Assembly (NCBI RefSeq): GCF_002799245.1
Contig: NZ_NEQV01000006.1
Span: 220,969-284,968 of the forward strand
Length of the DNA stretch: 64,000 bases
Source of the DNA: Stenotrophomonas maltophilia
GTDB taxonomy: Bacteria; Pseudomonadota; Gammaproteobacteria; Xanthomonadales; Xanthomonadaceae
Reading direction: 5' to 3'
Shown here one piece after another: positions 1 through 7,866 of the stretch. The translations under genes were made by a program, and so were the position numbers. The notes under the pieces are model-generated. The model worked only from the letters and a program-made list of their open reading frames with translations. It had not been told where the DNA came from and did no database searches. The stretch's first letter is position 1. The number at the start of each line of letters is the position of its first letter.

Positions 1-1257
1 GATGCCACGCGTCGGCGTGTTGACCGCACGCTCGAAGGCGGCGTCATCGTTGCGGTTGGACAGCAGGCGCAGGTAGGCCAGCGCGTCCTTGATTTCGGCA
101 CGCTCGAAGAAGCGCATGCCGCCATACACGCGGTACGGCACCTGCTCGCTCAGCAGTGCTTCTTCCAGCGCACGCGACTGTGCGTTGCTGCGGTAGAGCA
201 CGGCCACTTCGGTGTAGCTGCCACCATCGCGCACCCATTGGCGGGCGCGCTCGACGATGTAGCGGGCCTCGTCCATCTCGTTGTACGCGGCATACAGGTC
301 GATCGGCTCGCCGTCGCCGCTGTCGGTCCACAGCTGCTTGCCGATGCGGTCGGGGTTGTGCGCGATCACCGCATTGGCGGCGCCGAGGATGTTGGCGGTG
401 GAGCGGTAGTTCTGTTCCAGGCGGATGGTCTGTGCGCCCGGGAAGTCGCGCAGGAAGCCCTGCACGTTCTCGACCTTGGCACCGCGCCAGCCGTAGATGG
501 CCTGGTCATCGTCACCGACCACGAACACATGGCCGGAATCACCCGCCAGCACGCGCACGAAGGCGTACTGGATGGCATTGGTGTCCTGGAACTCGTCCAC
601 CAGGATTTCGCGGAAGCGGGCGCGGTAGTGGGCCAGCAGGGCCGGGTTGTCGCGCAGCAGTTCATGCGCGCGCAGCAGCAGCTCGGCGAAGTCGACCAGG
701 CCGGCGCGGTCGCAGCGCGCCTGGTACTCGATGTAGGCCTGGCGCATGGTTTCCAGCCAGGCGTCGTGCGGTTCGGGCTGGATGTGCTGCGGGCGGCGGC
801 CTTCGTCCTTCTGCGCGTTGATCCACCACGCGATCTGCTTGGCCGGGTATTTGCCGTCGTCCAGTTCCAGCGCCTGCACCACGCGCTTGACCAGCCGCAG
901 CTGGTCGTCCGAGTCCATCACCTGGAAGCCTTCGGGCAGCCTGGCGTCCTGCCAGTGCAGGCGCAGCAGGCGGTTGGCCAGGCCGTGGAAGGTGCCGATC
1001 CACATGCCGCGGCTGCCGTTGGGCAACTGGGCATCGATGCGGTGGCGCATTTCGCCGGCCGCCTTGTTGGTGAAGGTCACCGCGAAAATGCCGTGGGTCG
1101 GCACGCCATCGACTTCATGCAGCCAGGCGATGCGGTGGGTGAGTACGCGGGTCTTGCCGGAACCGGCACCGGCCAGCACCAGGTGGTGGCCGGGGGGAGC
1201 GGAGACGGCTTCGCGCTGGGCCGGGTTCAGGCCATCGAGCAGGTGGGAGACATCCAT
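1..1257 (-). CDS. uvrD: DNA helicase II UvrD (cut by window edge)
   Basis: Superfamily 1A 3'-5' DNA helicase acting in nucleotide excision repair and mismatch repair. The 419 residues present begin MDVSHLLDGLN, very close to E. coli UvrD. The Walker A motif AGAGSGKT lies at residues 29-36, the helicase II motif DEFQD at 221-225, followed by VVGDDDQAIYGWRGA and QNYRST. The reading frame runs out of the window at base 1, so roughly the C-terminal 40% is missing here; this is an edge effect, not a truncation. The start is set by a GGAGG ribosome binding site just upstream. The stop codon of the preceding FAD-protein gene lies only 9 bases upstream, so the two may be co-transcribed. Confidence 0.96.
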   Translation of the reverse strand, partial: MDVSHLLDGLNPAQREAVSAPPGHHLVLAGAGSGKTRVLTHRIAWLHEVDGVPTHGIFAVTFTNKAAGEMRHRIDAQLPNGSRGMWIGTFHGLANRLLRLHWQDARLPEGFQVMDSDDQLRLVKRVVQALELDDGKYPAKQIAWWINAQKDEGRRPQHIQPEPHDAWLETMRQAYIEYQARCDRAGLVDFAELLLRAHELLRDNPALLAHYRARFREILVDEFQDTNAIQYAFVRVLAGDSGHVFVVGDDDQAIYGWRGAKVENVQGFLRDFPGAQTIRLEQNYRSTANILGAANAVIAHNPDRIGKQLWTDSGDGEPIDLYAAYNEMDEARYIVERARQWVRDGGSYTEVAVLYRSNAQSRALEEALLSEQVPYRVYGGMRFFERAEIKDALAYLRLLSNRNDDAAFERAVNTPTRGI

Positions 1258-1266
1258 GCCTCCATT

Positions 1267-2670
1267 TTACGGCATCGCCGTCGCGGCTCCTGCGACCACC
1301 TGGGTCGCCAGTGCCTGCGCCTGCTGGCGCAGTTCAGGCACTGCGAGGCTTTCCCACAGGCTGCCGATGCGCAGGCTGCCGAGCACGCCCAGCCGGGCCT
1401 GCGGCTGGCCACCCGCTGCACGCAGGCGGTCACCCGGCACCGTGCTGTCCAGGCCCAGCCCATGTGGGCCGGGGCGGGCCAGCCCATCGGCCAGCAACTG
1501 CTGCAGCAGCGGATTGCGCAGTGCGCTGGCGCGGGTCTCTACGCCGGTGGCATTGATCACCCCGCCAATCGTCCAGTGCTGTTCATTGCCTGAGCCATCG
1601 CGACCACACAGCTGCAGCGCATCACCTTCGCGGCAGACGCGTTGCAGGCGGGACCGGTGGATACGCAGTTGGCCGCTGTCCTGCAGGGCCTGCAGCTGCG
1701 CGTCGACCTCTTCGGCGATGCGGTGGCGATGCACGTCCCAGTAGCGCACCACATGGCGCAGGAAGCGGCGCTGGTCGGCTTCGCCAAGGCTGCACCACAG
1801 CGCCTGCCCGTGCGGGCGGATGCGGTCCATCACGCCCTGCCACGGCAGGCCGTCGGCCTGCGCCTGGCGGGCGAACCCGCGCAGCGCACGCAGGCGCTGG
1901 CGCAGGTTCATCGGCAGCAGCGTGGCCGGGTCGAACGTGGGCAGGCCACCATGCGCATGCGGCAGCGGCAGCAGGCCATGGCGCGAGATCACATGCAGCG
2001 GACCAGTGTGGCCGGCGGCGACCAATGCCAGCGCGGTGTCGGCCATGCTCAGGCCGGACCCGACAATGGCCACGGCCTGCTCGCCGGCCAGGGTACGCAC
2101 GCCGTCGTAGTCCCAGGCCTCGATCACGTCATCGGCGGGCAGTGCGTCAGCACCGGCCACCGGCAGCGGACGCATGCTGTTGCCGGTGGCGAGCACCGCC
2201 TGCGCGGCATGCAGCGCCTGGCCATCGCCCAGCTGCAGCCGGTAACCATGGTCATCCGGCTGCAGGCCCAGCACCGGCTGCGCGATCACCTGCAGCTGCG
2301 CCGGGCTGACCGCGGCGGCCTCCTGCAGGCGCTGCTGCAGGTAGGCAGCAAAGTAGTGGCGGCACACGTAACGCTCGCCCAGCACCTCGCGCGCCTCGCC
2401 CGGGTAGGCATCGGCGGCCATCAGGTAGTCGAGGAAATCGCCAGGCTGGTCGGCAAACGCACTCATCTTCGCCGCCGGCACGTTCAGCAGGTGCTCCGGC
2501 CACGGCGTGGCATAGGCGATGCCCTGCGCCAGCTGCGAGGCCGGCTCGAAAATGGCCAGCGCCAGCGGCGCGTGGGCCTGGCGCAGTACCTGGATCGCCA
2601 CCAGCACCCCGGCCGCACCACCACCGATGATCGCCAGGTCCAGTTCGCCATTACGCGGTGAATCAGTCAT
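1267..2670 (-). CDS. FAD/NAD(P)-binding protein (YdhS/COG4529 type)
   Basis: A 467-residue flavoprotein-like enzyme. The N-terminal Rossmann motif IIGGGAAGVLVA binds the FAD ADP moiety. The segment PWPEHLLNVPAAKMSAF is characteristic of the NAD_binding_9 / YdhS group, and a second dinucleotide-binding stretch IVGSGLSMADTAL lies mid-protein. The substrate is unknown for this family; an oxidoreductase or N-hydroxylating activity is possible but unsupported here. The start MTDSPRNG was preferred over an upstream ATG 18 bases away (MAYNQC) because conserved sequence begins just after it. It follows cls by about 60 bases and precedes uvrD by 9 bases on the same strand. Confidence 0.85.
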   Translation of the reverse strand: MTDSPRNGELDLAIIGGGAAGVLVAIQVLRQAHAPLALAIFEPASQLAQGIAYATPWPEHLLNVPAAKMSAFADQPGDFLDYLMAADAYPGEAREVLGERYVCRHYFAAYLQQRLQEAAAVSPAQLQVIAQPVLGLQPDDHGYRLQLGDGQALHAAQAVLATGNSMRPLPVAGADALPADDVIEAWDYDGVRTLAGEQAVAIVGSGLSMADTALALVAAGHTGPLHVISRHGLLPLPHAHGGLPTFDPATLLPMNLRQRLRALRGFARQAQADGLPWQGVMDRIRPHGQALWCSLGEADQRRFLRHVVRYWDVHRHRIAEEVDAQLQALQDSGQLRIHRSRLQRVCREGDALQLCGRDGSGNEQHWTIGGVINATGVETRASALRNPLLQQLLADGLARPGPHGLGLDSTVPGDRLRAAGGQPQARLGVLGSLRIGSLWESLAVPELRQQAQALATQVVAGAATAMP

Positions 2671-2733
2671 GCACTGATTGTAGGCCATCGGCGATGACAG
2701 GCCGGAGTGCCGGAATGGGCGGTTGCCGCCGCC

Positions 2734-4182
2734 TCACATCAACGCATCGGCCAGGCGTGCGATGCCCTCGCGGCTGCGCCGCCACGTGGGACGGCTGCGC
2801 CACTGCTGCAGATCCAGCTGGCGCGCCTCGCGCAGGTAGCCATCCTCGATCGCGCACAACTGCTGTACCAGCGCACGGTCATAGCAGATCAGGCCGATCT
2901 CGGCATTCAGCGCGAACGAGCGGATATCCATGTTGATCGAGCCGAGCACGGCGATGTCCTCGTCCACGCTCATGTGCTTGGCGTGCAGGAACTGCGGTTC
3001 GTACAGGGCGATGCGCACGCCACAGCGCAGCAGCTCGTCGTAGTACGCCTCCTGCGCCCACGAGGTCAGCCGCTGGTTGTTGCTGGCCGAGAGGATCAGC
3101 TGCACGTCCACGCCGGACAATGCGGCAATGCGCAGCGCGCTCAGCGTGGCTTCGTCGGGCACGAAATACGGGGTGACCATCACCAGCCGGCGCCGCGCCA
3201 GATGGATCAGCGCCGCCACCGCATCGCGCGCGTTGCTGTACGGGTATGCCGGGCCGCTGGGCAGCAGCTGGGTGGCGATGTCGTCGCTGCACTCGGGCAC
3301 ATCGGCGATCACGTCCAGGCGCTGGCCGGTTTCCATGTACCAGTCGCTGGCGAAGACCGCTTCCAGATGCGCCACGGCCGGGCCACGCACGCGCGCCACC
3401 AGTTCGCGGTTCGGGTGGCCGGGCACGAATTGCGGGCCCGCCAGGTTCTGCGAACCGACATAGGCCACTTCGTTGTCGATCACCGCGATCTTGCGGTGGT
3501 TGCGCAGGTCCATGCGCCCGCTGCGGCGCCAGCGCAGGCCACCCGGCAGCATCGCCCGTACTTCGATGTCGCGCGCTTCCAGGCGCTTGCGATAGGCGCG
3601 CAGGCCGCGCTTGGCGCCCACCGCGTCGAGCAGCACACGGCACTGCACGCCACGCGCCGCTGCACGCTGCAGCGCCTCGACGATGGCCTCGCCCACCGCG
3701 TCGTCGAACATCAGGTAGTACAGCAGGTGCACGCGGTCTTCGGCCTGGTCGATGTCGGCGATCAGCGTGTGCAGCGATTCGTCGTAGTCGGTCAACAGAT
3801 CGACTGCGTTGCCGTGCACCGGCATGAAGTCACCCTGGCGCTGCACCAGCGGCACGATCTCGGCGCTGGCGGTATCCGGCTGCGGGGTCCAGCGCAGGCG
3901 ATGCTGCAACGCCTGTTCCTCGCGGATCACCTGCGAGGCCTCGGCCTGGCGGCGGATGCGCTCGCGCGACAGCCAGGGGTGGCCGAACAGCAGGTACAGC
4001 GGCAGGCCCAGCAGTGGCACGAAGCCGACCAGCAGCAGCCAGCTGCGCGCGGCCCCCGGCGTGGTGCGGGTGGGGATCCAGCACAGCGCGACCAGCCGGA
4101 TCAGCCAGTCAATCAGCAGCAGGTACGAACCCAGCAACCACTCGAACAGCATCGTGTCGCCCGTCGGGAGGTGATGGGCCAT
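2734..4182 (-). CDS. cls: Cardiolipin synthase (phospholipase D family)
   Basis: Inner-membrane enzyme that joins two phosphatidylglycerol molecules to make cardiolipin. Two hydrophobic segments lie at about residues 15-35 and 48-66, as in bacterial Cls. Two HKD motifs follow: H229-K231-D236 (NHRKIAVIDNE) and H400-K402-D407 (LHAKHMSVDED), each followed by the GSxN signature (GSQNLAG, GSINMDI). The length of 482 aa is standard. An internal ATG at 4152 (MLFEWLLG) is an equally plausible start because neither site has a good Shine-Dalgarno sequence. A nested REP element sits only about 17 bases upstream of the longer start. Confidence 0.93.
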   Translation of the reverse strand: MAHHLPTGDTMLFEWLLGSYLLLIDWLIRLVALCWIPTRTTPGAARSWLLLVGFVPLLGLPLYLLFGHPWLSRERIRRQAEASQVIREEQALQHRLRWTPQPDTASAEIVPLVQRQGDFMPVHGNAVDLLTDYDESLHTLIADIDQAEDRVHLLYYLMFDDAVGEAIVEALQRAAARGVQCRVLLDAVGAKRGLRAYRKRLEARDIEVRAMLPGGLRWRRSGRMDLRNHRKIAVIDNEVAYVGSQNLAGPQFVPGHPNRELVARVRGPAVAHLEAVFASDWYMETGQRLDVIADVPECSDDIATQLLPSGPAYPYSNARDAVAALIHLARRRLVMVTPYFVPDEATLSALRIAALSGVDVQLILSASNNQRLTSWAQEAYYDELLRCGVRIALYEPQFLHAKHMSVDEDIAVLGSINMDIRSFALNAEIGLICYDRALVQQLCAIEDGYLREARQLDLQQWRSRPTWRRSREGIARLADALM

Positions 4183-4199
4183 TCTGCCCAGCAGGGTGT

Positions 4200-4283
4200 G
4201 TAGAGTCGAGCTTGCTCGACTGCCGCAGCGCAGCCGAGCGTGGGCTCGGCTCTACAAGAGCCGTCGAGCAGGCTCGACGCTAC
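4200..4283. repeat. Nested SMAG/REP element
   Basis: A SMAG core (AGCCGAGC...GCTCGGCTCTAC) is flanked on both sides by a variant hairpin (GTCGAGC...GCTCGAC) in inverted orientation, forming a compound palindrome between cls and the next gene. The outer arms start or end with TAGAG / CTAC, the terminal tetra- and pentanucleotides of this family. Confidence 0.8.
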
Positions 4284-4291
4284 GGGATGGC

Positions 4292-4540
4292 TCAATGCCG
4301 CACCGGCACCTCGCACAGCTGGCGCACCGAATCGGCGTGGCGGCGGCCGTTGAGCGCCATGCAGGCAATGGCCTGCGCGGCCCGCTCCAGCTGCGCCTCC
4401 GGCAGCGGCGACGGTGCACCGTTGGCCAGTGCCAGATGGTGATCGCACAGCAGCAGCGCCATGCCCTCGATGCCTTCCAGCATGCGCTGCAGGCGCAGCC
4501 AGCCCAGTTCCAGGTCCTGCCGGTGTGATGGGGTGTTCAT
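4292..4540 (-). CDS. Orphan small protein, 82 aa, unknown function
   Basis: The protein starts MNTPSHRQDLELGWLRLQ and is mostly helical and alanine/leucine rich, ending CEVPVRH. It has no signal peptide, membrane segment or recognisable domain. The start is well supported by AGGAGG placed 5 bases before the ATG. The distinguishing feature is the upstream region: about 200 bases with several strong RNA hairpins that resemble C4-type structured leaders found ahead of small phage-like genes. Similar small helical proteins behind such leaders are common in pseudomonads and xanthomonads, but I cannot assign this one. A regulatory or phage-remnant role is a guess. Confidence 0.7.
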   Translation of the reverse strand: MNTPSHRQDLELGWLRLQRMLEGIEGMALLLCDHHLALANGAPSPLPEAQLERAAQAIACMALNGRRHADSVRQLCEVPVRH

Positions 4541-4574
4541 GCAACCTCCTTCAACGGATCTGGCCACCGGTGAA

Positions 4575-4793
4575 GGTGGCGGACGATGCGTGGTTGCAAT
4601 ACCGGGAACGGTAGCCACCAAACCGGCGGGCGCGAGGCCCCCACGCACCGTCCGCCATAGAGGCAGATGGGTCACCCGCCGTCGGCGGAGTTTTTCCGGC
4701 AACGGCGGGCGAGTTTACTGGCTACCGATTCGACGGGATTGCAAGCCCGGCCACTGCAACCGCAGCGGCTCGCCATCATGGGCACGGCGAGCC
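4575..4793 (-). ncRNA. Structured leader RNA, C4-antisense-like
   Basis: Read on the minus strand, this region upstream of the 82-codon gene folds into a series of hairpins. A 16-bp stem pairs 4641-4656 with 4578-4593 (one G-U). It encloses a GGGC/GCCC hairpin at 4628-4640 and a GGT/ACC hairpin at 4610-4624. Further 5' are a stem 4702-4709 with 4675-4682 and a stem 4786-4793 with 4767-4774. The loop segment GGTAGCCA at 4726-4719 is complementary to TGGCTACC at 4617-4610, and GGTTGCA at 4761-4755 to TGCAACC at 4598-4592. Such paired antisense segments are typical of C4 RNAs, but family membership is my inference. Confidence 0.45.
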
Positions 4794-4991
4794 CTGTCGT
4801 TCCAATCGATTTGGAGCGCACGAGGCGCCGGAACCGGTAGGAACAATCACTTATCGCATCCGGCCCTTCACACCAGGCAGGGCGCCATTGGCGACAGCGT
4901 GCGCAGGGAGTCCGGCAGTGCCGACCAACGGTCGGCACCCACCATGGCTATGCCGCAGCAGGCAGCAGCCACCACAGAAATGCCGGGCATG

Positions 4992-5016
4992 AAAAAACCC
5001 GCCACAAGGGCGGGTT
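4992..5016 (-). terminator. Rho-independent terminator of rpmB-rpmG
   Basis: On the minus strand a GC stem (ACCCGCC...GGCGGGT, 5-base loop) is followed by six consecutive T residues (4997-4992), about 30 bases after the rpmG stop codon. Confidence 0.88.
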
Positions 5017-5045
5017 TCTTCGCGGGGATCAGCAATCCGTGCGGA

Positions 5046-5210
5046 TTACTTGATCTTGCCTTCCTTGTACAGGACGTGCTTGCGCACGACCGGATCGTAC
5101 TTCAGGAATTCCATCTTCCCCGGGGTGTTCTTCTTGTTCTTGTCGGTCGTGTAGAAGTGGCCGGTACCGGCCGAGGAAATCATACGGACCTTATCGCGCT
5201 TGCCTGCCAT
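5046..5210 (-). CDS. rpmG: 50S ribosomal protein L33
   Basis: Small basic protein of the large ribosomal subunit, 54 aa, starting [17 protein letters not shown] and ending LYKEGKIK, the standard form for gammaproteobacteria. It lacks the CxxC zinc pairs, so it is the zinc-independent (C-) form of L33. It lies 13 bases after rpmB and shares its promoter. A strong terminator follows immediately. Confidence 0.97.
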   Translation of the reverse strand: MAGKRDKVRMISSAGTGHFYTTDKNKKNTPGKMEFLKYDPVVRKHVLYKEGKIK

Positions 5211-5223
5211 GATGCTTTACTCC

Positions 5224-5460
5224 TCAGACCTTTTCGCCGCGCGCACGCAGCTCAGCCAGAACGGAATCAATGCCGTTCTTGTCGATGGTGCGCAGTGCAT
5301 GCGCGGAAACACGAAGCTTGACCCAGCGGTTCTCGCTGGCCACCCAGAAACGGCGCTCGTGCAGATTCGGCAGGAAACGACGACGGGTCTTGTTGTTGGC
5401 GTGCGAGACGTTGTTACCCGTCTGCACTCGCTTGCCGGAAACCTGGCATACGCGGGACAT
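5224..5460 (-). CDS. rpmB: 50S ribosomal protein L28
   Basis: Large-subunit ribosomal protein of 78 aa, starting [23 protein letters not shown], with the typical L28 core [14 protein letters not shown]. It has one cysteine only and so no zinc-binding pairs. It is the first gene of the rpmB-rpmG operon and lies about 170 bases downstream of a good sigma-70 promoter. Confidence 0.98.
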   Translation of the reverse strand: MSRVCQVSGKRVQTGNNVSHANNKTRRRFLPNLHERRFWVASENRWVKLRVSAHALRTIDKNGIDSVLAELRARGEKV

Positions 5461-5627
5461 TGCGCACCTCGATAGTAGTAGTTGTCAGCCCGTAGCCCGG
5501 GAGACGGCGGCCTCGATGGTTGCCCACCACACGTCAAGAGAATCAAAGGGTTACGCTGGCGTTGGGCGGCCGGGGACGTGCTCCCGGGGGCGCCGCCCGA
5601 TAGAAAACCGGACACAGCGAGCCGCGC

Positions 5628-5656
5628 ATTATGCACGGGTTCAAGCACTTGCGCAA
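5628..5656 (-). promoter_or_regulatory. Sigma-70 promoter of rpmB-rpmG
   Basis: On the minus strand TTGCGC (5656-5651) and CATAAT (5633-5628) are separated by exactly 17 bases. The -35 lies in a small palindrome CTTGCGCAAG. The leader to the rpmB start would be about 160 bases. Confidence 0.6.
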
Positions 5657-5689
5657 GTTACCCACAGGCTGGGGCTGAACACGGCAACC

Positions 5690-6187
5690 GCCGTCCTGCA
5701 GAGCCGGGCCCATGCTCGGCCCAGTCACGCCGCACCCGCGGTGTGACGGGAAGGCCGCCGAGCGTGGGCTCGGCTCTACAACAGCGACCGCCTTGCTGTG
5801 GAGCCGAGCCGATGCTCGGCCCAGTCACGCCGCACCCGCGGTGTGACGGGAAAGCAGCCGAGCGTGGGCTCGGCTCTACAACAGCGACCGCCTTGCTGTG
5901 GAGCCGAGCCGATGCTCGGCCCAGTCACGCCAGACCCGCGGTGTGATGGGAAAGCAGCCGAGCGTGGGCTCGGCTCTACAACTGCGACCGCCTTGCTGTG
6001 GAGCCGAGCCGATGCTCGGCCCAGTCACGCCGGACCTGCGGTGTGACGGGAAAGCAGCCGAGCGTGGGCTCGGCTCTACAACAGCGACCGCCTTGCTGTG
6101 GAGCCGAGCCAATGCTCGGCCCAGTCACGCCGCACCCGCGGTGTGACGGGAAGGCCGCCGAGCGCGGGCTCGGCTCTACAACAGCGA
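5690..6187. repeat. Tandem SMAG repeat array, five 100-bp units
   Basis: Five near-identical units, starting near 5699, 5799, 5899, 5999 and 6099, repeat with an exact 100-base period. Each holds a left hairpin (GAGCCGAGCCGATGCTCGGCC), a connector with a CCCGCGG core and a right inverted hairpin (GCCGAGCGTGGGCTCGGCTCTAC). The units differ by scattered substitutions only. The array fills the gap between the rpmB promoter and the dnaQ-like stop codon. Confidence 0.92.
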
Positions 6188-6197
6188 CAGAGCTGGC

Positions 6198-6707
6198 TCA
6201 GCGCAGGTGCGGAATGACCTGGGCCAGCAGATGGGCATCCTTCAGCGCGCCGTGCAGGCCCCGGTTGCCGGGAATGCGCAGGCGCTGCAGCACATCGTCC
6301 AGCTTGTTGCCCTGGCCCGGCCAGCGCCCCCGCGCCAGCTTCAGGCTGCAGGTGATGTGGCAGTGCTGGGCCAGCGTGGCGGGGATGCCAGCCAGGCGCA
6401 GCTCGTTGTCCAGGAAACCCACATCAAAGGTGGCGTTGTGCGCGACCATCTCGCTGCCACGCAGGAACTCCAGCAGTTCTGCGGCCTTGCTGGAGAACAG
6501 CGGCTTGCCCACCAGCATCGCATCGCTGATGCCATGCACGCGCTGCGCGCCCCAGTCGACCTTGCGCTGCGGCTGCAGGTAGGTGTGGAACTGACGGCCG
6601 GTGAGCTGGCCATCGATCAGCTCGACGGCACCGATTTCGATCACCCGGTGCCCCAGGCGGTGGGAGATGCCGGTGGTTTCGGTATCCAGTGCAACGATGC
6701 GACTCAT
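6198..6707 (-). CDS. DnaQ-type 3'-5' exonuclease, short form
   Basis: DEDDh exonuclease related to the proofreading epsilon subunit of DNA polymerase III. All catalytic residues are visible: D8 and E10 (ALDTETTG), D95 (HNATFD), H152 and D157 (HGALKDAHLLA). At 169 aa it ends right after the exonuclease fold, while E. coli DnaQ has about 243 aa with a C-terminal tail that binds the polymerase alpha subunit. This is therefore either a free-standing paralogue used in repair or RNA trimming, or a gene that lost its tail. The repeat array begins about 10 bases after its stop codon. A second, full-length dnaQ elsewhere would be expected. Confidence 0.85.
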   Translation of the reverse strand: MSRIVALDTETTGISHRLGHRVIEIGAVELIDGQLTGRQFHTYLQPQRKVDWGAQRVHGISDAMLVGKPLFSSKAAELLEFLRGSEMVAHNATFDVGFLDNELRLAGIPATLAQHCHITCSLKLARGRWPGQGNKLDDVLQRLRIPGNRGLHGALKDAHLLAQVIPHLR

Positions 6708-6782
6708 GCGTGAGGTTCAGTTCCTTGATGCGCTGCCTGGCATGGTCGCACGAAGACTGGCCCGATCCGGCAGGAGACTCCC

Positions 6783-6872
6783 TGTAGAGCCAAGCCTACG
6801 CTCGGCTCGCGCGCGAAGCGCGGCCCTTGAGCGTTGGAGCCAGAAACAGCCGAGCGTGGGCTCGGCGCTACA
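6783..6872. repeat. SMAG element pair between dnaQ-like gene and lysR
   Basis: Two inverted hairpins, GTAGAGCCAAGC...CTCGGCT (6784-6808) and CAGCCGAGC...GCTCGGCGCTACA (6847-6872). The distal CTACA overlaps the lysR end, so the TAG stop codon of lysR (6868-6870) lies inside the element. Confidence 0.8.
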
Positions 6873-7758
6873 GTGCTGCCACCACCCAATCAATGAACAC
6901 CCGCAGCCGCTGGCTCATGTGCCGGTTCGGCGGGAACATCACGTGCATCGGCATCGGCGGCAGCTGCCAGTCCTCCAGTACCGGCAGCAGCTCGCCGCGC
7001 GCCACGTGCGGCGCGGCCATGTAGCCGGGCAGCGCCACCACGCCCAGACCCGCCAGCGCCGCCGCCAGATAGGCGTTGCCGTCGTCGAAGCCGACCGTGT
7101 AGCGGCCCTGCACCTCGATGCGCTCATCGCCACGCTGTGCAGTGAACACACGGGCGCGACCACTGCGCGGGCTGAGGAAGCCGACCATGTGATGGTCGGG
7201 CCCTTCCAGCGCGCGCGGGTCGGTCGGCAGGCCGAAACGCTGCACATAGCCTGGGCTGGCGTGGAAGCCGATCGGCAGTGCAGCCAGCGGCCGCGCCACC
7301 AGCGACGGGTCGGCCGGGGTGCCGCCGCGGATCACGCAATCGACGTTGTCAGCGATGACATCGACCTCGCGGTCACTCACGCCGATATCCAGCTGGATCT
7401 CCGGATAGCGCGCCTGGAAATCCGCCAGCGCCGGCACCAGCCGCAGCCGTGCGTAGGGCCCGGGCACATCCACGCGCAGGCGGCCGCGTGGTTGGGCGGC
7501 CGCGTCGCCAAGGCCTGCTTCCACCTCGTCCAGTTCGGCCAGCAGCCGGGCGATGCGCGGGTAGTAGGCCGCGCCATCGGCGGTGACGCTGACCCGCCGG
7601 GTGGTGCGGTTGAGCAGACGCAGCCGCAAGTGCGCCTCCAGCTGCTGCACCAGCTGGGTGACCGTGGTGCGGCTGACCTGCAGGGTATGCGCGGCGCGGG
7701 TGAAGCTGCCGGTCTCCACTACCCGGGCAAACGCCCGCATCGCCTCGAAACGGTCCAT
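6868..7758 (-). CDS. LysR-family transcriptional regulator
   Basis: A 296-residue LTTR. The N-terminal winged helix-turn-helix is at residues 1-60 (MDRFEAMRAFARVVETGSFTRAAHTLQVSRTTVTQ), and a LysR substrate-binding domain covers about 90-290. The start at 7758 was chosen over the longer frame from 7854 because LTTRs begin exactly at this MxxFxAMxxFxxV segment. It is divergent from a Rid-family gene across a 108-base gap that holds a perfect T-N11-A inverted repeat, the usual sign of a regulator controlling its divergent neighbour. The inducer is unknown. Its stop codon is contributed by a REP element. Confidence 0.93.
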   Translation of the reverse strand: MDRFEAMRAFARVVETGSFTRAAHTLQVSRTTVTQLVQQLEAHLRLRLLNRTTRRVSVTADGAAYYPRIARLLAELDEVEAGLGDAAAQPRGRLRVDVPGPYARLRLVPALADFQARYPEIQLDIGVSDREVDVIADNVDCVIRGGTPADPSLVARPLAALPIGFHASPGYVQRFGLPTDPRALEGPDHHMVGFLSPRSGRARVFTAQRGDERIEVQGRYTVGFDDGNAYLAAALAGLGVVALPGYMAAPHVARGELLPVLEDWQLPPMPMHVMFPPNRHMSQRLRVFIDWVVAAL

Positions 7759-7767
7759 GGCTGGCCG

Positions 7768-7790
7768 TGATTGTTTGGGATTGGCAATCA
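7768..7790. promoter_or_regulatory. LysR-type operator (T-N11-A)
   Basis: TGATTG-N11-CAATCA is a perfect 6-base inverted repeat with the T-N11-A spacing favoured by LysR proteins. It begins 10 bases before the lysR start codon and lies 77 bases upstream of the divergent Rid gene. The position suits autorepression plus control of the neighbour. Confidence 0.6.
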
Positions 7791-7866
7791 ATCTAGGCCG
7801 ATCATCGCGGTTTATCCAGACAGCGATGGCGGAGAGGATGGCGTTCTCTCCCACGGGATCTTCCCC

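Larger units (their letters stand above)
4541..5045. other. Intergenic stretch without further genes
   Basis: Apart from the structured leader (4575-4793) and the rpmG terminator, this 505-base gap shows only a short REP-like hairpin GCCGACC-AAC-GGTCGGC near 4920 and a small palindrome TCCAATCGATTTGGA at 4800-4814. No open frame in it has coding character. Confidence 0.6.

Noticed and set aside
1..1257. uvrD as a pseudogene
   Set aside because: The frame is open to base 1 with all motifs intact; it is cut by the window edge only.
5690..6187. CRISPR array
   Set aside because: Repeats are spaced 100 bases apart, the intervals are themselves repeated rather than unique spacers, and no cas gene is near.
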